From Streptomyces sp. DH37 (lineage in GTDB: Bacteria > Actinomycetota > Actinomycetes > Streptomycetales > Streptomycetaceae): a stretch of DNA of 64,000 nt. The DNA lies in assembly GCF_029813835.1 (NCBI RefSeq), contig NZ_JARVKV010000002.1, forward strand, positions 62,001-126,000. Reading direction: 5' to 3'. The notes beneath the pieces were generated by a model that saw only the letters and a list, made by a program, of their open reading frames with translations, was not told where the DNA came from and did not search any database. Of this stretch, positions 1 to 7,718 are shown in pieces. Each line of letters begins with the position of its first letter. Within the stretch, counting starts at the first letter, position 1. Made by a program: the position numbers and the translations under genes.

Positions 1-53
1 AACATCCCGGGCTTGCCGGGCACGGGCTCGAACTGTTCCCGTACGAGGAACCA

Positions 54-1227
54 GTGAGCCAGGTCCGGCCTGACCGAGCCCAGCCCTACCGGGCGCGGGT
101 GCGCTGGATCGAGCCTCACACCAAGCGGCGCACGTCGCTCTCGCAGTCGCACGGCACCGAGGAACAGGCGCAGGAGTGGATCGATGCCCTGAGCGCCCGC
201 GGCGCTGCGCGGGATCGATCCGGCCACCTCCGTTCAGCCACTGGCTGCCTATGGGGAGGCGAACATGGCGTTGGCGTTGCGCGGGCTGGAGCCGAAGACC
301 ACCGATCCCTACCTGGCCGGCTGGCGGCTGCGGGTGGTGCCCTCCCTGGGGCATCTGCCGCTGCCGATGGTCAGCAACGGTGCGGTGGACCGCAGCGTGT
401 ACGGGTGGATCGCGGACGGGTGCAGCCGGTCCACGGTGAAGAACAACCTGGCGGTGCTGGTGCGGGTGATGGAGCAGGCCCGGCGGGACGGGCTCATCCA
501 GTCCAATCCGGCCCGGGTTAAGGGCTGGCAGAGCGAGTACCACAGGGCCGAGGACGAGCTCGATGATCCCCGCTCCCTGGCGCTGCCGGACTGGGCGGCT
601 CTGACCGCGTTGGCCGACGCCCTGGTCGCGCGCTCCCATGGGACGTTCGCCGGGCGGGGCGAGGTGGTGGTCTTCGCCGCGTGCACCGCGGCCCGGATCG
701 GAGAGGTCTCGGGGGTACGGGTTCGCGACATCGACCCGGTGAACTGGATCTGGACCGTGCGCCGCCAGACCACCCCTTCCCCGGGCGGGCTGGCGGACAA
801 GCGGACCAAGGGCAAGGTGGCCCGTCGGGTGCCGTTGATCGAGGAGGTGCGGCCCCTGGTCGCCCAGCGTCTGCTGGCCGTGGGTCCGGATCCGGATGCC
901 CGGCTGTTCACCGGTCCGCGCGGCGGACGGATCACCACCGCGGTGCTGCGGGACGCCACCCGCTGGGACGAGGTCGTCGCGCGGCTCGGCTACGAGCACC
1001 TGCGCCGTCACGACCTGCGGCACACCGGGCTGACGTGGATGGCCGACGCCGGGGTCCCGCTGCATGTGCTGCGGAGGATCGCTGGGCACGGATCGCTGGC
1101 CACCACCCAGCGCTATCTGCATCCGGATCTGCGGTCGATCGCCGAGGCGGGCCGCTCGCTCAGCGCTCACCTGTCGGTGGTGGCCGGCCCGCCGAAGCCG
1201 CCGGGGGCGGTGCGCCGGGTGTTGTAG
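54..1227 (+). pseudogene. tyrosine site-specific integrase, frameshifted (remnant of a second element)
   Basis: The C-terminal two thirds (from about 215 to 1227) encode a tyrosine recombinase catalytic domain. Visible are the first Arg in AARIGEVSG, the HxxR box in HDLRHTGLTW, the IAGHGS His, and the Tyr in TTQRYLH. The N-terminal part is in another frame (GTG at 54, weak Shine-Dalgarno, open back to base 3, so the true start may lie outside the window) and reads RARVRWIEP...QEWIDAL, the usual SAM-like N-terminal context. Its continuation RGIDPAT...YGEANMALALRGLEPKT lies in the +1 frame. The shift falls at about 195-213 and equals one extra base or two lost bases. Unless this is a sequencing error, no full-length enzyme is made. 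The gene ends 200 bp before the left att repeat and reads toward it, as int genes of tRNA-integrated elements do. I therefore read it as the int of a neighbouring older element. Confidence 0.85.
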
Positions 1228-1375
1228 GCATCCCACAATCGGGTGGAGAACCCCGGCGATCTTGGTCCCCAGGGAAACGTGCTCTGGTCTGCGGTTTCTT
1301 CTCGCGGTTGGTCCCCAGGTGGTCCCCAAGGGGGCGGCGGCGCGTCGGCTGGCCTGGTGTGCCGTCAGACGATGA

Positions 1376-1417
1376 AAGGCGCTCCGACCTGGGATTTCTC
1401 CCCGGTCGAAGCGCCTT
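1376..1417. terminator. hairpin terminator beside left att repeat
   Basis: A 14-bp stem with one mismatch (1376-1389 with 1404-1417) and a 14-base loop. It can end the frameshifted integrase on the plus strand. Before the second element inserted, it may also have ended the tRNA-Pro transcript on the minus strand. There is no T tract, which is normal in Streptomyces. Confidence 0.6.
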
Positions 1418-1425
1418 CCGACACC

Positions 1426-1468
1426 GTCGGGACGACAGGATTTGAACCTGCGACCCCTTGACCCCCAG
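1426..1468. repeat. left attachment site (43-bp att core, partial tRNA-Pro 3' end)
   Basis: These 43 bases are identical to 18841-18883, and the match stops exactly at both edges. On the minus strand they are the 3' part of tRNA-Pro: the anticodon-loop G run, the 3' anticodon stem, the T arm, the acceptor stem and the discriminator base. The 5' half of the tRNA is absent here, so this is the duplicated recombination core rather than a gene. It sets the left border of the element. Confidence 0.95.
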
Positions 1469-1563
1469 GCGTGTGTCATTCCGCAGGCTTTGCCGTAGGA
1501 GCTGTGTTGGGATGGCCTGGTGGGTTCTCTCTGCGGCACAGGCGTTCGCTGGTGTACGTGCTC

Positions 1564-1585
1564 GTTGATGTCAGCCGTTGATGTC
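1564..1585 (+). other. candidate integrase arm-type site, left end
   Basis: A 22-bp sequence with two TGATGTC heptamers. It matches 18779-18800 at 21 of 22 positions in the same orientation. The two copies lie on either side of the att core when the element is circular, 96 bp and 40 bp from it. This is the layout of P and P' arm sites for a tyrosine integrase or Xis (inference from position and sequence). Confidence 0.6.
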
Positions 1586-1658
1586 GAGCATCTGTCCCGC
1601 CTCAGTTCGTCCCAGCCGTAGGCGTCGGCACCTTGTAAGGCGGACACGGTTGCCTTCA

Positions 1659-2204
1659 TTAGGTGCTGATGGGCAGTTCCCTGGCCCGCTGGCGGGCTTG
1701 GGCGCGTATCTCGGTGAGGCGGGAGTAGAAGCCGTTGTGCCGGTTCTGGTCGAGGTTCAGGGGTAGGTCGAGCCTGGTGATCAGGTCGGACTCCAGTGTC
1801 CATGGCTCCGGGTGTTCCACCCAGCACACGCGGGCGTGCTCCGCCATCCACCGGGTGAGTTTGGCTTCCCCGGCCTCGCCGAAGGTCATGCGCTTGCCGC
1901 TGCCCACGCGACGCAGCTCCAGCCCGAGCAGGCAACCCAGGGTGAGCCGGAGCGTGGAGCCGGCTGCGTTGCCCCGGAAGTGGTAGCGCACCCGCGTCCG
2001 CAGGTTCTGGGTGCTCTTCCGATTTGCCATGTACCGCGGAGCGATACCCACGTAGAGCAGATGGCCAGCGGGCAGGTCGCGGAACGGTGCCTTCTCGAAG
2101 TGCCAGCCGTAGACACCGGCTACTGCGGGGACGGGGCTAGGGCGTATCAGGATCTCATTTGCTGGCCACAGTCGGCCTAGGCTGGAAAGAGCAGCCGCGT
2201 ACAT
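1659..2204 (-). CDS. GIY-YIG nuclease family protein
   Basis: A stand-alone GIY-YIG domain protein of 181 aa. The two signature pieces are GVY (residues 30-32) and YVG (51-53), followed by the NLRTRVRYHF segment that supplies the catalytic arginine. The start is ATG 2204 because GGAGG lies five bases upstream; a longer TTG start at 2216 would overlap that site. Family members cut DNA as homing, repair or restriction nucleases, but the target here is unknown. It is the first gene inside the element and is divergent from the DGQHR gene at 2463, with an AT-richer shared promoter region. The pairing suggests accessory defence or DNA-modification cargo (inference). A GIY-YIG fold is clear, but activity cannot be judged from sequence. 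Confidence 0.85.
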   Translation of the reverse strand: MYAAALSSLGRLWPANEILIRPSPVPAVAGVYGWHFEKAPFRDLPAGHLLYVGIAPRYMANRKSTQNLRTRVRYHFRGNAAGSTLRLTLGCLLGLELRRVGSGKRMTFGEAGEAKLTRWMAEHARVCWVEHPEPWTLESDLITRLDLPLNLDQNRHNGFYSRLTEIRAQARQRARELPIST

Positions 2205-2462
2205 AGGTACCTCCAATAATGGGCAAATCTACAGACGCGTGGGTGTCGGCCTCGGTTCCGACGGCTGGCTAGTCGGTATGGATAGTCCTATCAAACAGTC
2301 AGTCTTGGTCATATCTGGTCATGCATAAGAAGCTTTCGGTCACAAAAATAAACTTGTGGCGACGTTTAAGAAATTATTCGCGTTGACTATCGGCTAGGCG
2401 CTATGGTTTGGCTGTTGTCGCGCCGGTCAAGAGCGTGGCCAATCCTATTGGGGGGCATTCTC
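2205..2462. promoter_or_regulatory. AT-richer divergent promoter region
   Basis: This intergenic stretch has visibly lower GC than its surroundings. A TTGACT at 2383-2388 could serve as a -35 box for the DGQHR gene. If so, transcription would begin after the upstream ATG at 2403, which supports the GTG start at 2463. The phrase TGGTCAT occurs twice near 2308-2325. I see no clear -10 box. Confidence 0.4.
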
Positions 2463-3728
2463 GTGAGCATCAATATCGATCCGCTGCGGCTGTCTCAGCC
2501 GCAGGACTCCAGCACGTACCTCGCCATCAAGACCCCTCAGGGAGGCCGTACCGTCTACAGCGTGCGTGTTCCTCTGTTGGACCTCCCGACCATCCTTCCC
2601 GTCCCCGACCCAAACAACGTTGACAAGGACAACCGCAAGGTCGACCGCCTCCACGCTAAGCACTTCGGCGAATACCTCCACACCAAGCAGGACTGGGTCG
2701 CCCCTGCTCTCCTGGCTCGGGATGGCGGCGGTTGCACTTTCGAGAAGGTGGACGAGTACGGAACCGTCGGCTACCTCACCGTCCCGTGGGCGATCGGCGG
2801 TATCTCTTCCCTGCGGACCATCGACGGCCAACACCGCGTTCTTGGCGTTGCTATCGAGAAGCAGCGCATCACCGACGCTATCTCTGCCGTCGATCGTGAG
2901 ATGGCCCGCAAGGTCAGCGTGGAGAAGGTAGCCAAGCTCGAAGCTGAGCGCGAGAAGCTCATCAGCCAGATGAACCGCCTGAAGGCCGAGTACGTCGGTC
3001 TGGATATTTACGTCGAGCCGGACCCGATCAAGTCCCAGCAGATGTTCGTGGATGTCGCCGACAACGCCAAGGGCATCAGCAGCGCTGTCCGGGCCCGTTT
3101 CGACAGCTACAAGGTCGCCAACCGGACCCTGTCCGACGTCATCGACCACCCGCTGCTGAAGGGTCGGGTCGACGCCGAGCAGGACCGCATGACGCTCAAG
3201 AATCCCAACCTCATGGGCGCCAAGCACGTAGCCGACATCACGCGCGCTGTCATCGCCGGCGCTGGCGGTCGGATCAGCAAGAAGGCCGAGCAGACTCTCA
3301 CTGACGGCGAGGTGATCGAGCAGGTCAAGGACTTTCTCGACGTCATCTCCAACGCCTTCACCGATCTCGCGGCCCTCACCGAGGACGATCCGGAGGCGGA
3401 GCGTCAACCTGGTGAGCTCACCATGGCCCAGGAGGTGCGCCGTACCTCTCTCCTTGGCTCGGTGGGCATGCTCCGCGTTCTCGGCGGAGTGTTCCGTGAG
3501 CTACGAGCGGGTGACAACCCAGCCGAACTCGATGACATCACCGCCTTTTTCAAGCGGCTCGACCCACACATGACCGCGCCGGTCACCGAGACCAGCATCT
3601 GGCGTACCACCGCAGCGAACGACGACTTCGAGCCGAACGCCGCCGCGCCGATCATGCGCACCCAGAACATCGTCCACCTCGTCGGCGTCATTACCAGTTG
3701 GTACAAGAAGGCCCCCGCCTCCCTGTAA
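2463..3728 (+). CDS. DGQHR domain protein, DndB/DpdB-like
   Basis: A 421-aa protein carrying the DGQHR signature at residues 121-125 (RTIDGQHRVLG). This defines the DGQHR/DndB family found in the DNA phosphorothioation (dnd) and 7-deazaguanine (dpd) loci, where DndB acts as a DNA-binding negative regulator. A charged, probably helical segment with EKVAKLEAEREKLISQM follows. The GTG at 2463 is preferred over ATG 2403 because a G-rich Shine-Dalgarno (2449-2455) precedes it and residues before it are unlike the family. No dndACDE or dpd partner is present in the window. It faces the GIY-YIG gene and sits at the left end of the element. A function in sensing or controlling modified DNA is inference. 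Confidence 0.85.
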   Translation: MSINIDPLRLSQPQDSSTYLAIKTPQGGRTVYSVRVPLLDLPTILPVPDPNNVDKDNRKVDRLHAKHFGEYLHTKQDWVAPALLARDGGGCTFEKVDEYGTVGYLTVPWAIGGISSLRTIDGQHRVLGVAIEKQRITDAISAVDREMARKVSVEKVAKLEAEREKLISQMNRLKAEYVGLDIYVEPDPIKSQQMFVDVADNAKGISSAVRARFDSYKVANRTLSDVIDHPLLKGRVDAEQDRMTLKNPNLMGAKHVADITRAVIAGAGGRISKKAEQTLTDGEVIEQVKDFLDVISNAFTDLAALTEDDPEAERQPGELTMAQEVRRTSLLGSVGMLRVLGGVFRELRAGDNPAELDDITAFFKRLDPHMTAPVTETSIWRTTAANDDFEPNAAAPIMRTQNIVHLVGVITSWYKKAPASL

Positions 3729-3745
3729 CCAAGCAATAAAGGTAG

Positions 3746-3783
3746 CGAAGGGTGTCCCCCGCCTTCGTGAGCGACGCCCTTCG
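3746..3783. terminator. hairpin terminator after DGQHR gene
   Basis: An 11-bp stem with one mismatch (3746-3756 with 3773-3783). It stands between the converging DGQHR and YdcF genes and can end both transcripts. Confidence 0.7.
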
Positions 3784-3852
3784 TCACCTCCGACGACCCG
3801 CAGGTGGCCCCGGGTGCCCGGGGCCGCTACGCGCATTCGATCGGCACTTTGG

Positions 3853-4518
3853 TCAACCCTGGGAAACGGTGTCCGGCACGATCCGGCTCGTGAAGCCCGC
3901 GTTCCGCAACCGCTGGTATGCCGCGGCCACGTCGTCAGGTACGTGCTGCTCGACCATGAACCCCTGCCGGGGGTAGATCATGAGCCGTTGCTGAGCACCG
4001 ACCAGCATGTCGATCACTAGGTGAGCGTCCTGGATGGAGTCGACGTATTCGGTCAGGGACATGCGGGCAGACGCGCTCACCCACTCGACTTTGGGCCACA
4101 GCTTGCAGGCCGTCGCGTAGGCTCGCCGCTCCTCGTACGGCTTGCTGACCAGCAGGACGGATGAGACGGGGACGCGTTGCTCTTCGAGTAGCGCGCGTGA
4201 GAAGCGGATGTTCTCCCCCGTGTTCCGGGCGTGCGGCTCAACGAGGATCGCTTCCGCCGGCACGCCCAGCTCTACCGCTCGCTCGCGGTAGTGCTCGGCT
4301 TCGCCTCGCGGCATGCGGTCGCGCGTTGTGGGACTGGTCGCGCCGGTGAAGACGATGAGCGGCGCCATGCCGCGGTGGTAGAGCTCTGCGGTGGTGTCCG
4401 CCACGCCGAGATCGTGGCTGCCGAGGCCAATGGCGACCGAGCAGGGGCGCACCTCGTGTCCCATCTGCTGGAAGTCCCAGAGTTGTTGAGCGTCCACCCA
4501 TGCCTGAGCCGAGATCAC
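3853..4518 (-). CDS. YdcF family (DUF218) protein
   Basis: A 221-aa protein with the DUF218 Rossmann-like fold. Motifs in order are GLGSHD (31-36), LIVFTGA (54-60), GEAEHYR, and EPHARNTGENIRFS (94-107), which matches the family ExxSxNTxEN signature. YdcF of E. coli binds S-adenosylmethionine, but no reaction is established. The start is GTG 4518: GGAGG lies upstream, and the GTGA overlaps the stop of the GntR gene, so translation is coupled. The family is often seen paired with a GntR/UTRA regulator in Streptomyces mobile elements. It may bind the effector of the regulator or remodel a nucleotide, but this is open. Confidence 0.85.
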   Translation of the reverse strand: MISAQAWVDAQQLWDFQQMGHEVRPCSVAIGLGSHDLGVADTTAELYHRGMAPLIVFTGATSPTTRDRMPRGEAEHYRERAVELGVPAEAILVEPHARNTGENIRFSRALLEEQRVPVSSVLLVSKPYEERRAYATACKLWPKVEWVSASARMSLTEYVDSIQDAHLVIDMLVGAQQRLMIYPRQGFMVEQHVPDDVAAAYQRLRNAGFTSRIVPDTVSQG

Positions 4519-5309
4519 TTGGCCTTTCCTCCGTCGTTTGCCGAGTCGGGCACCTTGAAGTCGTATGTCCACGAGAAGCGCGTTGCTGCGTGGACACCGA
4601 TCGCGAACTCCACCACGGTCCCGTCTGCGGTGAAGGTGGTGCGGTGAAGCTCCACCACCCACTCGCCCGGTGAGAGCTGGAGGAGCTGCGCCTCCTCCGC
4701 CGTGGGGACACGTGCGAACAGCGTTTCCTGCATGTGGTCGATCTCGTATCCGGCGTCGTACAGGACGCGGAAGCCACCGCCGCGGCCGGCGGGCCCCGGC
4801 GTCGGATCGACGATGCGTGTTCCCTCGACGTGCTCGGGGCGGTAGTAGCTGGTCAGTGTGTGCGTGGGCTGGGAGCCCTCCTTAACCACACGTGCACGGG
4901 CGTACACCTCCGCACCCTCCGGCAGACCGTGCGCCTCAGCGACAATCGCCGACGCTTTCACCCGGCTGACGGTCTGCGTCTGCTCGTTCCGGCGGTAGGC
5001 GCGCCCGGACGCCACTCGGTCCGCGATGAACGCCACCTCGTCGCCGTCGCGCCACTTGGCCTTGTCGTACCGCGCGATACCGAGCCGCTTGAGCGGCGCC
5101 CGCTGGCGCACAACGGTGCCGTGACCGCGCGACGAGGTGACCAGTCCCTCGGCTTCCAGGGCCTTGTAGGCCGCGTGGACCGTGGACTTCGAGCCTTCAC
5201 CCGCTTCGACCAGCTCCCTGATCTGCGGTAGCTGATCTCCCGGGGCGTACTCACCGGTCCTGATCTTTTCGGCCAGTCGGTCAGCGAGTTCTCGCCACTT
5301 GGGCGCCAT
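4515..5309 (-). CDS. GntR-family transcriptional regulator with UTRA effector domain
   Basis: A 264-aa protein. The winged helix is at about residues 1-75 (ELADRLAEKIRTGEYAPGDQLP, then STVHAAYKALEAEGLV as the recognition helix region). A UTRA ligand domain follows at about 90-250 (ARARVVKEG, LTSYYRPE, VVELHRTTFTADG). It plays the part of KorSA in pSAM2, the GntR repressor of transfer and replication. Directly upstream are three copies of the palindrome GTCC-NN-GGAC, which are likely its operators. It would then repress its own gene and the rightward spd/tra operon. The last codon overlaps the start of the YdcF gene by four bases. Confidence 0.9.
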   Translation of the reverse strand: MAPKWRELADRLAEKIRTGEYAPGDQLPQIRELVEAGEGSKSTVHAAYKALEAEGLVTSSRGHGTVVRQRAPLKRLGIARYDKAKWRDGDEVAFIADRVASGRAYRRNEQTQTVSRVKASAIVAEAHGLPEGAEVYARARVVKEGSQPTHTLTSYYRPEHVEGTRIVDPTPGPAGRGGGFRVLYDAGYEIDHMQETLFARVPTAEEAQLLQLSPGEWVVELHRTTFTADGTVVEFAIGVHAATRFSWTYDFKVPDSANDGGKAK

Positions 5310-5340
5310 GTAGCACTCCTCTCAACACCGCCAGTGAAGC

Positions 5341-5415
5341 ACAGTCCCAGGACTGTTGACAGTCCTGGGACTGTGCGTCATCGTCTTGCTCAGTGGCTCG
5401 CAGTCCTAGGACAGT
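5341..5415. promoter_or_regulatory. three palindromic operators for the GntR regulator
   Basis: Three inverted repeats with the core GTCC-NN-GGAC lie at 5344-5353, 5362-5371 and 5403-5412. The first two extend to ACAGTCC-NN-GGACTGT and their centres are 18 bp apart; the third is 41 bp further on. They sit just upstream of the regulator start (5309) and ahead of the rightward transfer operon. Binding by the adjacent regulator is inference from position and symmetry. Confidence 0.8.
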
Positions 5416-5873
5416 GAGCTTCGGAGGGCCTTCTTTGTGCTGCTCCGAAACGCAGGGCGGACACGCTGCAGGACCGCCCGGTAAGGCCAGAGGACAGGGC
5501 TTCGGCCCGACTGGCGAGGTGGCCCGGTGACCGCGAGCAACGGCCGGAGGGTGGGGACACGGTCCCCCTTGCAGCACGTCCCTTTCTCTTCGATCGACAG
5601 GAGCTCTGATGTTCCGACGAAAACGATGGGCACCGCCGTGACGGACCGGCCGGCGGTGTCTGTGCGGTAGCCCGGTCCGCCCTCTGCCTGGCACCGCAGC
5701 GGCTGACGCTGCGGCCGGTTGCCTCCTCCGCCCGTCCGGTCCCGCGCACTGCGCGGCGCTGTACGGGCGGGGCGTGGGGAGCCGGATGTTCCTGCTCTAC
5801 GGCCGCGGCCCCGGTGGTGCAACACCGGGGCCGCTCTGCTGGGCCGTTCCACTGTGGAAGGGATCCACGACCC
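5416..5873 (+). other. long untranslated leader of the transfer operon
   Basis: These 458 bases separate the GntR operators from the first transfer gene. I see no conserved gene. One tiny ORF, 5609-5641, would encode ten residues (MFRRKRWAPP) behind an AGGAG. A hairpin lies at 5694-5714 (8-bp stem) and a stronger one at 5804-5833. A short peptide followed by a terminator-like hairpin could be an attenuation leader, or the region may be a decayed small spd gene. Confidence 0.35.
5804..5833 (+). terminator. terminator-like hairpin in the operon leader
   Basis: A perfect 12-bp GC-rich stem (5804-5815 with 5822-5833) with a 6-base loop, 41 bases upstream of the DUF6284 start. It could be an attenuator rather than a simple terminator. 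Confidence 0.55.
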
Positions 5874-6137
5874 ATGAAGCACAGCATGACACTCCGAACG
5901 GTTGCCGCCGCTGGCCTGGCCGGTGGGGAGCCGTCGGCCGCCGAGCTGGACGCGATCGACGCCGAGATGCCGCTCATCGCGGCCGAGGTCGAGCTGCTGG
6001 ACGCGCAGATCACGGTGCTGGACCGGGTGCCGTCCGAGCTGGACGCCCGCCGTCTGCGCCGGGCCCGCCGCCGGGTGCTGGCCGCCCGCCGGACGCTGAC
6101 CAACCAGGGCATCGCCGGTTCGCCGGAGGTGGCCTGA
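5874..6137 (+). CDS. DUF6284 family protein
   Basis: A small 87-aa acidic-then-basic protein. The core PSAAELDAIDAEMPLIAAEVELLDAQ and the following LDRVPSELDARRLRRARRRVLAA are typical of the DUF6284 family, which occurs in Streptomyces integrative elements at the head of transfer operons. The sequence is predicted all-helical. Start ATG 5874 fits the family length. The next gene overlaps its stop by one base (TGATG). Function is unknown; its constant place suggests a part in regulation or spread. Confidence 0.8.
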   Translation: MKHSMTLRTVAAAGLAGGEPSAAELDAIDAEMPLIAAEVELLDAQITVLDRVPSELDARRLRRARRRVLAARRTLTNQGIAGSPEVA

Positions 6138-6415
6138 TGGCCGGCACGTTCACCGCGCAGTTGGCCACCCGCGGCGGCCGGTGGCACCTGTACGTCGCCC
6201 TGCCGAACACCGGGGAGCCCTGGCCCGGCCACGACTTCGGCACCCGGACCACGGTCCCCACGCGGGCGGAGCGTTCACGCGCCTTGAACGCGCTGGGCTA
6301 CACGCTCACCGACGACGCCGAATGGGTGTGGGTGGAGGACAGCGAAGTCCACGATGACCCCGCCTCGCCGGTGCTGCTGATCGCTGCGACCAGGGTGTGG
6401 GAGGCGGCCGGATGA
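6137..6415 (+). CDS. DUF6303 family protein
   Basis: A 92-aa protein with the family pattern FTAQLATRGGRWHLYVALP, then a Trp-rich tail (DAEWVWVEDSE) and SPVLLIAATRV. I recognise the arrangement from Streptomyces AICE transfer operons, where it usually follows a DUF6284 gene, as here. The ATG overlaps the preceding stop, and its own stop overlaps the next start (ATGA). No catalytic motif is visible, and function is unknown. Confidence 0.75.
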   Translation: MAGTFTAQLATRGGRWHLYVALPNTGEPWPGHDFGTRTTVPTRAERSRALNALGYTLTDDAEWVWVEDSEVHDDPASPVLLIAATRVWEAAG

Positions 6416-7377
6416 ACAGCGTTCAGATCCGTTCAGCCGAGCGCGCCCTGTCGGTGGGGACGTGGCTGATCGTGGCCGGGGCGATGCTCTACTCCATCCT
6501 CACCGTCACCCCGCTGATGGCCCGGCACACCCCGCCCGGGTGGGGCTGGACCGCGCCGATCCTGCCGCTGGTGGTGGACGCCGCGGTCGTCATCGTGGTT
6601 CGTCTGGACGCCGTGCTGGCCCGCCTGGGCGGGCGCGGCGGGCGGTGGCCGGTGGTGCTGCGGTGGATGACCGGCGCCATGACCCTGGCGTTGAACGTGG
6701 CCGACTCCGCGCTGAAGAAGGACCTGGTGGGCGTGGCGGTGCACGCGGTAGCACCGCTGCTGCTGATCGTCACCGCCGAGACCGGGCTGGCCTACCGCCG
6801 CGCCATCGCCGCCGCCCAGGAAGCGCAGGAGGCCCGGCAGCGCGCCGAACGGGAACGGGCCGAGCAGGCGGCCCGTGAGCGCGAGGAGGCGGCCGAGCGG
6901 TGGGCCCGGGCCGAGCGCGAGCACGCCGCCCTGCTCGCCCGTGAACAGCGTGAACACGAGGCTCGTCTCGCCCGCGAGCAGGCCGAGCGCGAGGAGCGGG
7001 CCCGGCGGGAGGAGCGGAAGCGGGCCGAGGCCCGCGAGCGCGCCGAGCGGGAGGCTCGTGAACGCGCGCAGCGCGAGCGTGAACAGACTCAGCGGGAGCG
7101 TGAACGCCGGGAGCGGGAGGCGGCCGAGCGGGAGCGCCGTGAACGCGCCGCGCTGCTGGCCGGTGGGCCCGTGGACGAGAAGCTGTCCGAGGAGAAGGCC
7201 CGCCGGATCGTGCACGCTGCGTTCGTCGAGGGACTGCCGGTGCGGGCCGCGGTCGAGCTGTGCGGCTGGTCGATCGGCTGGGTCTCCGCCCGCTACCAGG
7301 AGCTGCGCGACCAGCCCACCCCGGCCAGCAGCGCCGGGCGGCCGGTCAACGGCACCGCGCTGGCCAGTAGGCCCTGA
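6412..7377 (+). CDS. DUF2637 membrane protein with long Arg/Glu coiled coil and HTH-like tail
   Basis: A 321-aa protein. The N-terminus holds the DUF2637 membrane domain with several hydrophobic helices (LIVAGAMLYSILTVTPLM, APILPLVVDAAVVIVV, VAVHAVAPLLLIVTAETGLAY; residues 15-130). It is followed by about 110 residues of Arg/Glu/Ala heptad-like sequence, a predicted long coiled coil. A final helical segment (RRIVHAAFVEGLPVRAAVEL, then CGWSIGWVSARYQEL) looks like a helix-turn-helix. Related proteins are found in Streptomyces conjugative elements and are thought to work with TraB and Spd proteins in spread, but no activity is shown. It overlaps the previous gene by four bases and has a GGGAGG site. 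Confidence 0.8.
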   Translation: MNSVQIRSAERALSVGTWLIVAGAMLYSILTVTPLMARHTPPGWGWTAPILPLVVDAAVVIVVRLDAVLARLGGRGGRWPVVLRWMTGAMTLALNVADSALKKDLVGVAVHAVAPLLLIVTAETGLAYRRAIAAAQEAQEARQRAERERAEQAAREREEAAERWARAEREHAALLAREQREHEARLAREQAEREERARREERKRAEARERAEREARERAQREREQTQRERERREREAAERERRERAALLAGGPVDEKLSEEKARRIVHAAFVEGLPVRAAVELCGWSIGWVSARYQELRDQPTPASSAGRPVNGTALASRP

Positions 7378-7454
7378 TACGGCTCCACGGCCTGCCGCCC
7401 ACCTTGCTCGGTATGTGCCTGCCCGGCGCCTTCCCTCAACGAGTCATGCCCCAG

Positions 7455-7622
7455 CTAAGGGCCGAGGCTGTCCAGGAAGTTAGTGACGGCATCCAGCACG
7501 CGCTTCCAGCGGCGGTGTGCCCTGCTGCAGTAGCGCCGTCTACGCCACCAACTCCGTGGCTGCGGCACCGGCCTGCCGCACAGTCCACACGGCCGCGTCC
7601 GCACCGTCAATCCCCCGCCCAT
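7455..7622 (-). CDS. small zinc-finger-like protein (55 aa), antisense in the transfer region
   Basis: A 55-aa ORF with CGLCGRPVPQPRSWWRRRRY followed by CSRAHRRWKRVLD. The C-x2-C ... C-x3-H spacing and the WWRRRRYCS block recur in short Streptomyces proteins that probably bind zinc. It occupies the only larger gap of the transfer operon (7378-7718) on the opposite strand, with a GGTGGG site before its ATG. A DNA-binding or regulatory role is inference. It could be a chance ORF, but the Cys/His pattern argues against that. Confidence 0.55.
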   Translation of the reverse strand: MGGGLTVRTRPCGLCGRPVPQPRSWWRRRRYCSRAHRRWKRVLDAVTNFLDSLGP

Positions 7623-7718
7623 GCCGCCCACCGTAGCGGCCCCTCGTGCCGGGCCCGGCCGTCCACCTTCCACAGCTTTGGCCGGGCCCACCCTCCCAGA
7701 ACAAGGAGTGCACTCAGC

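Noticed and set aside
1243-1461. Small ORF ending in VGTTGFEPATP
   Set aside because: The tail is the well-known false translation of a tRNA 3' end; here it reads through the att core.
2445-3407. 320-aa ORF antisense to the DGQHR gene
   Set aside because: The plus strand carries the clear DGQHR family; the antisense ORF is a high-GC codon-bias shadow.
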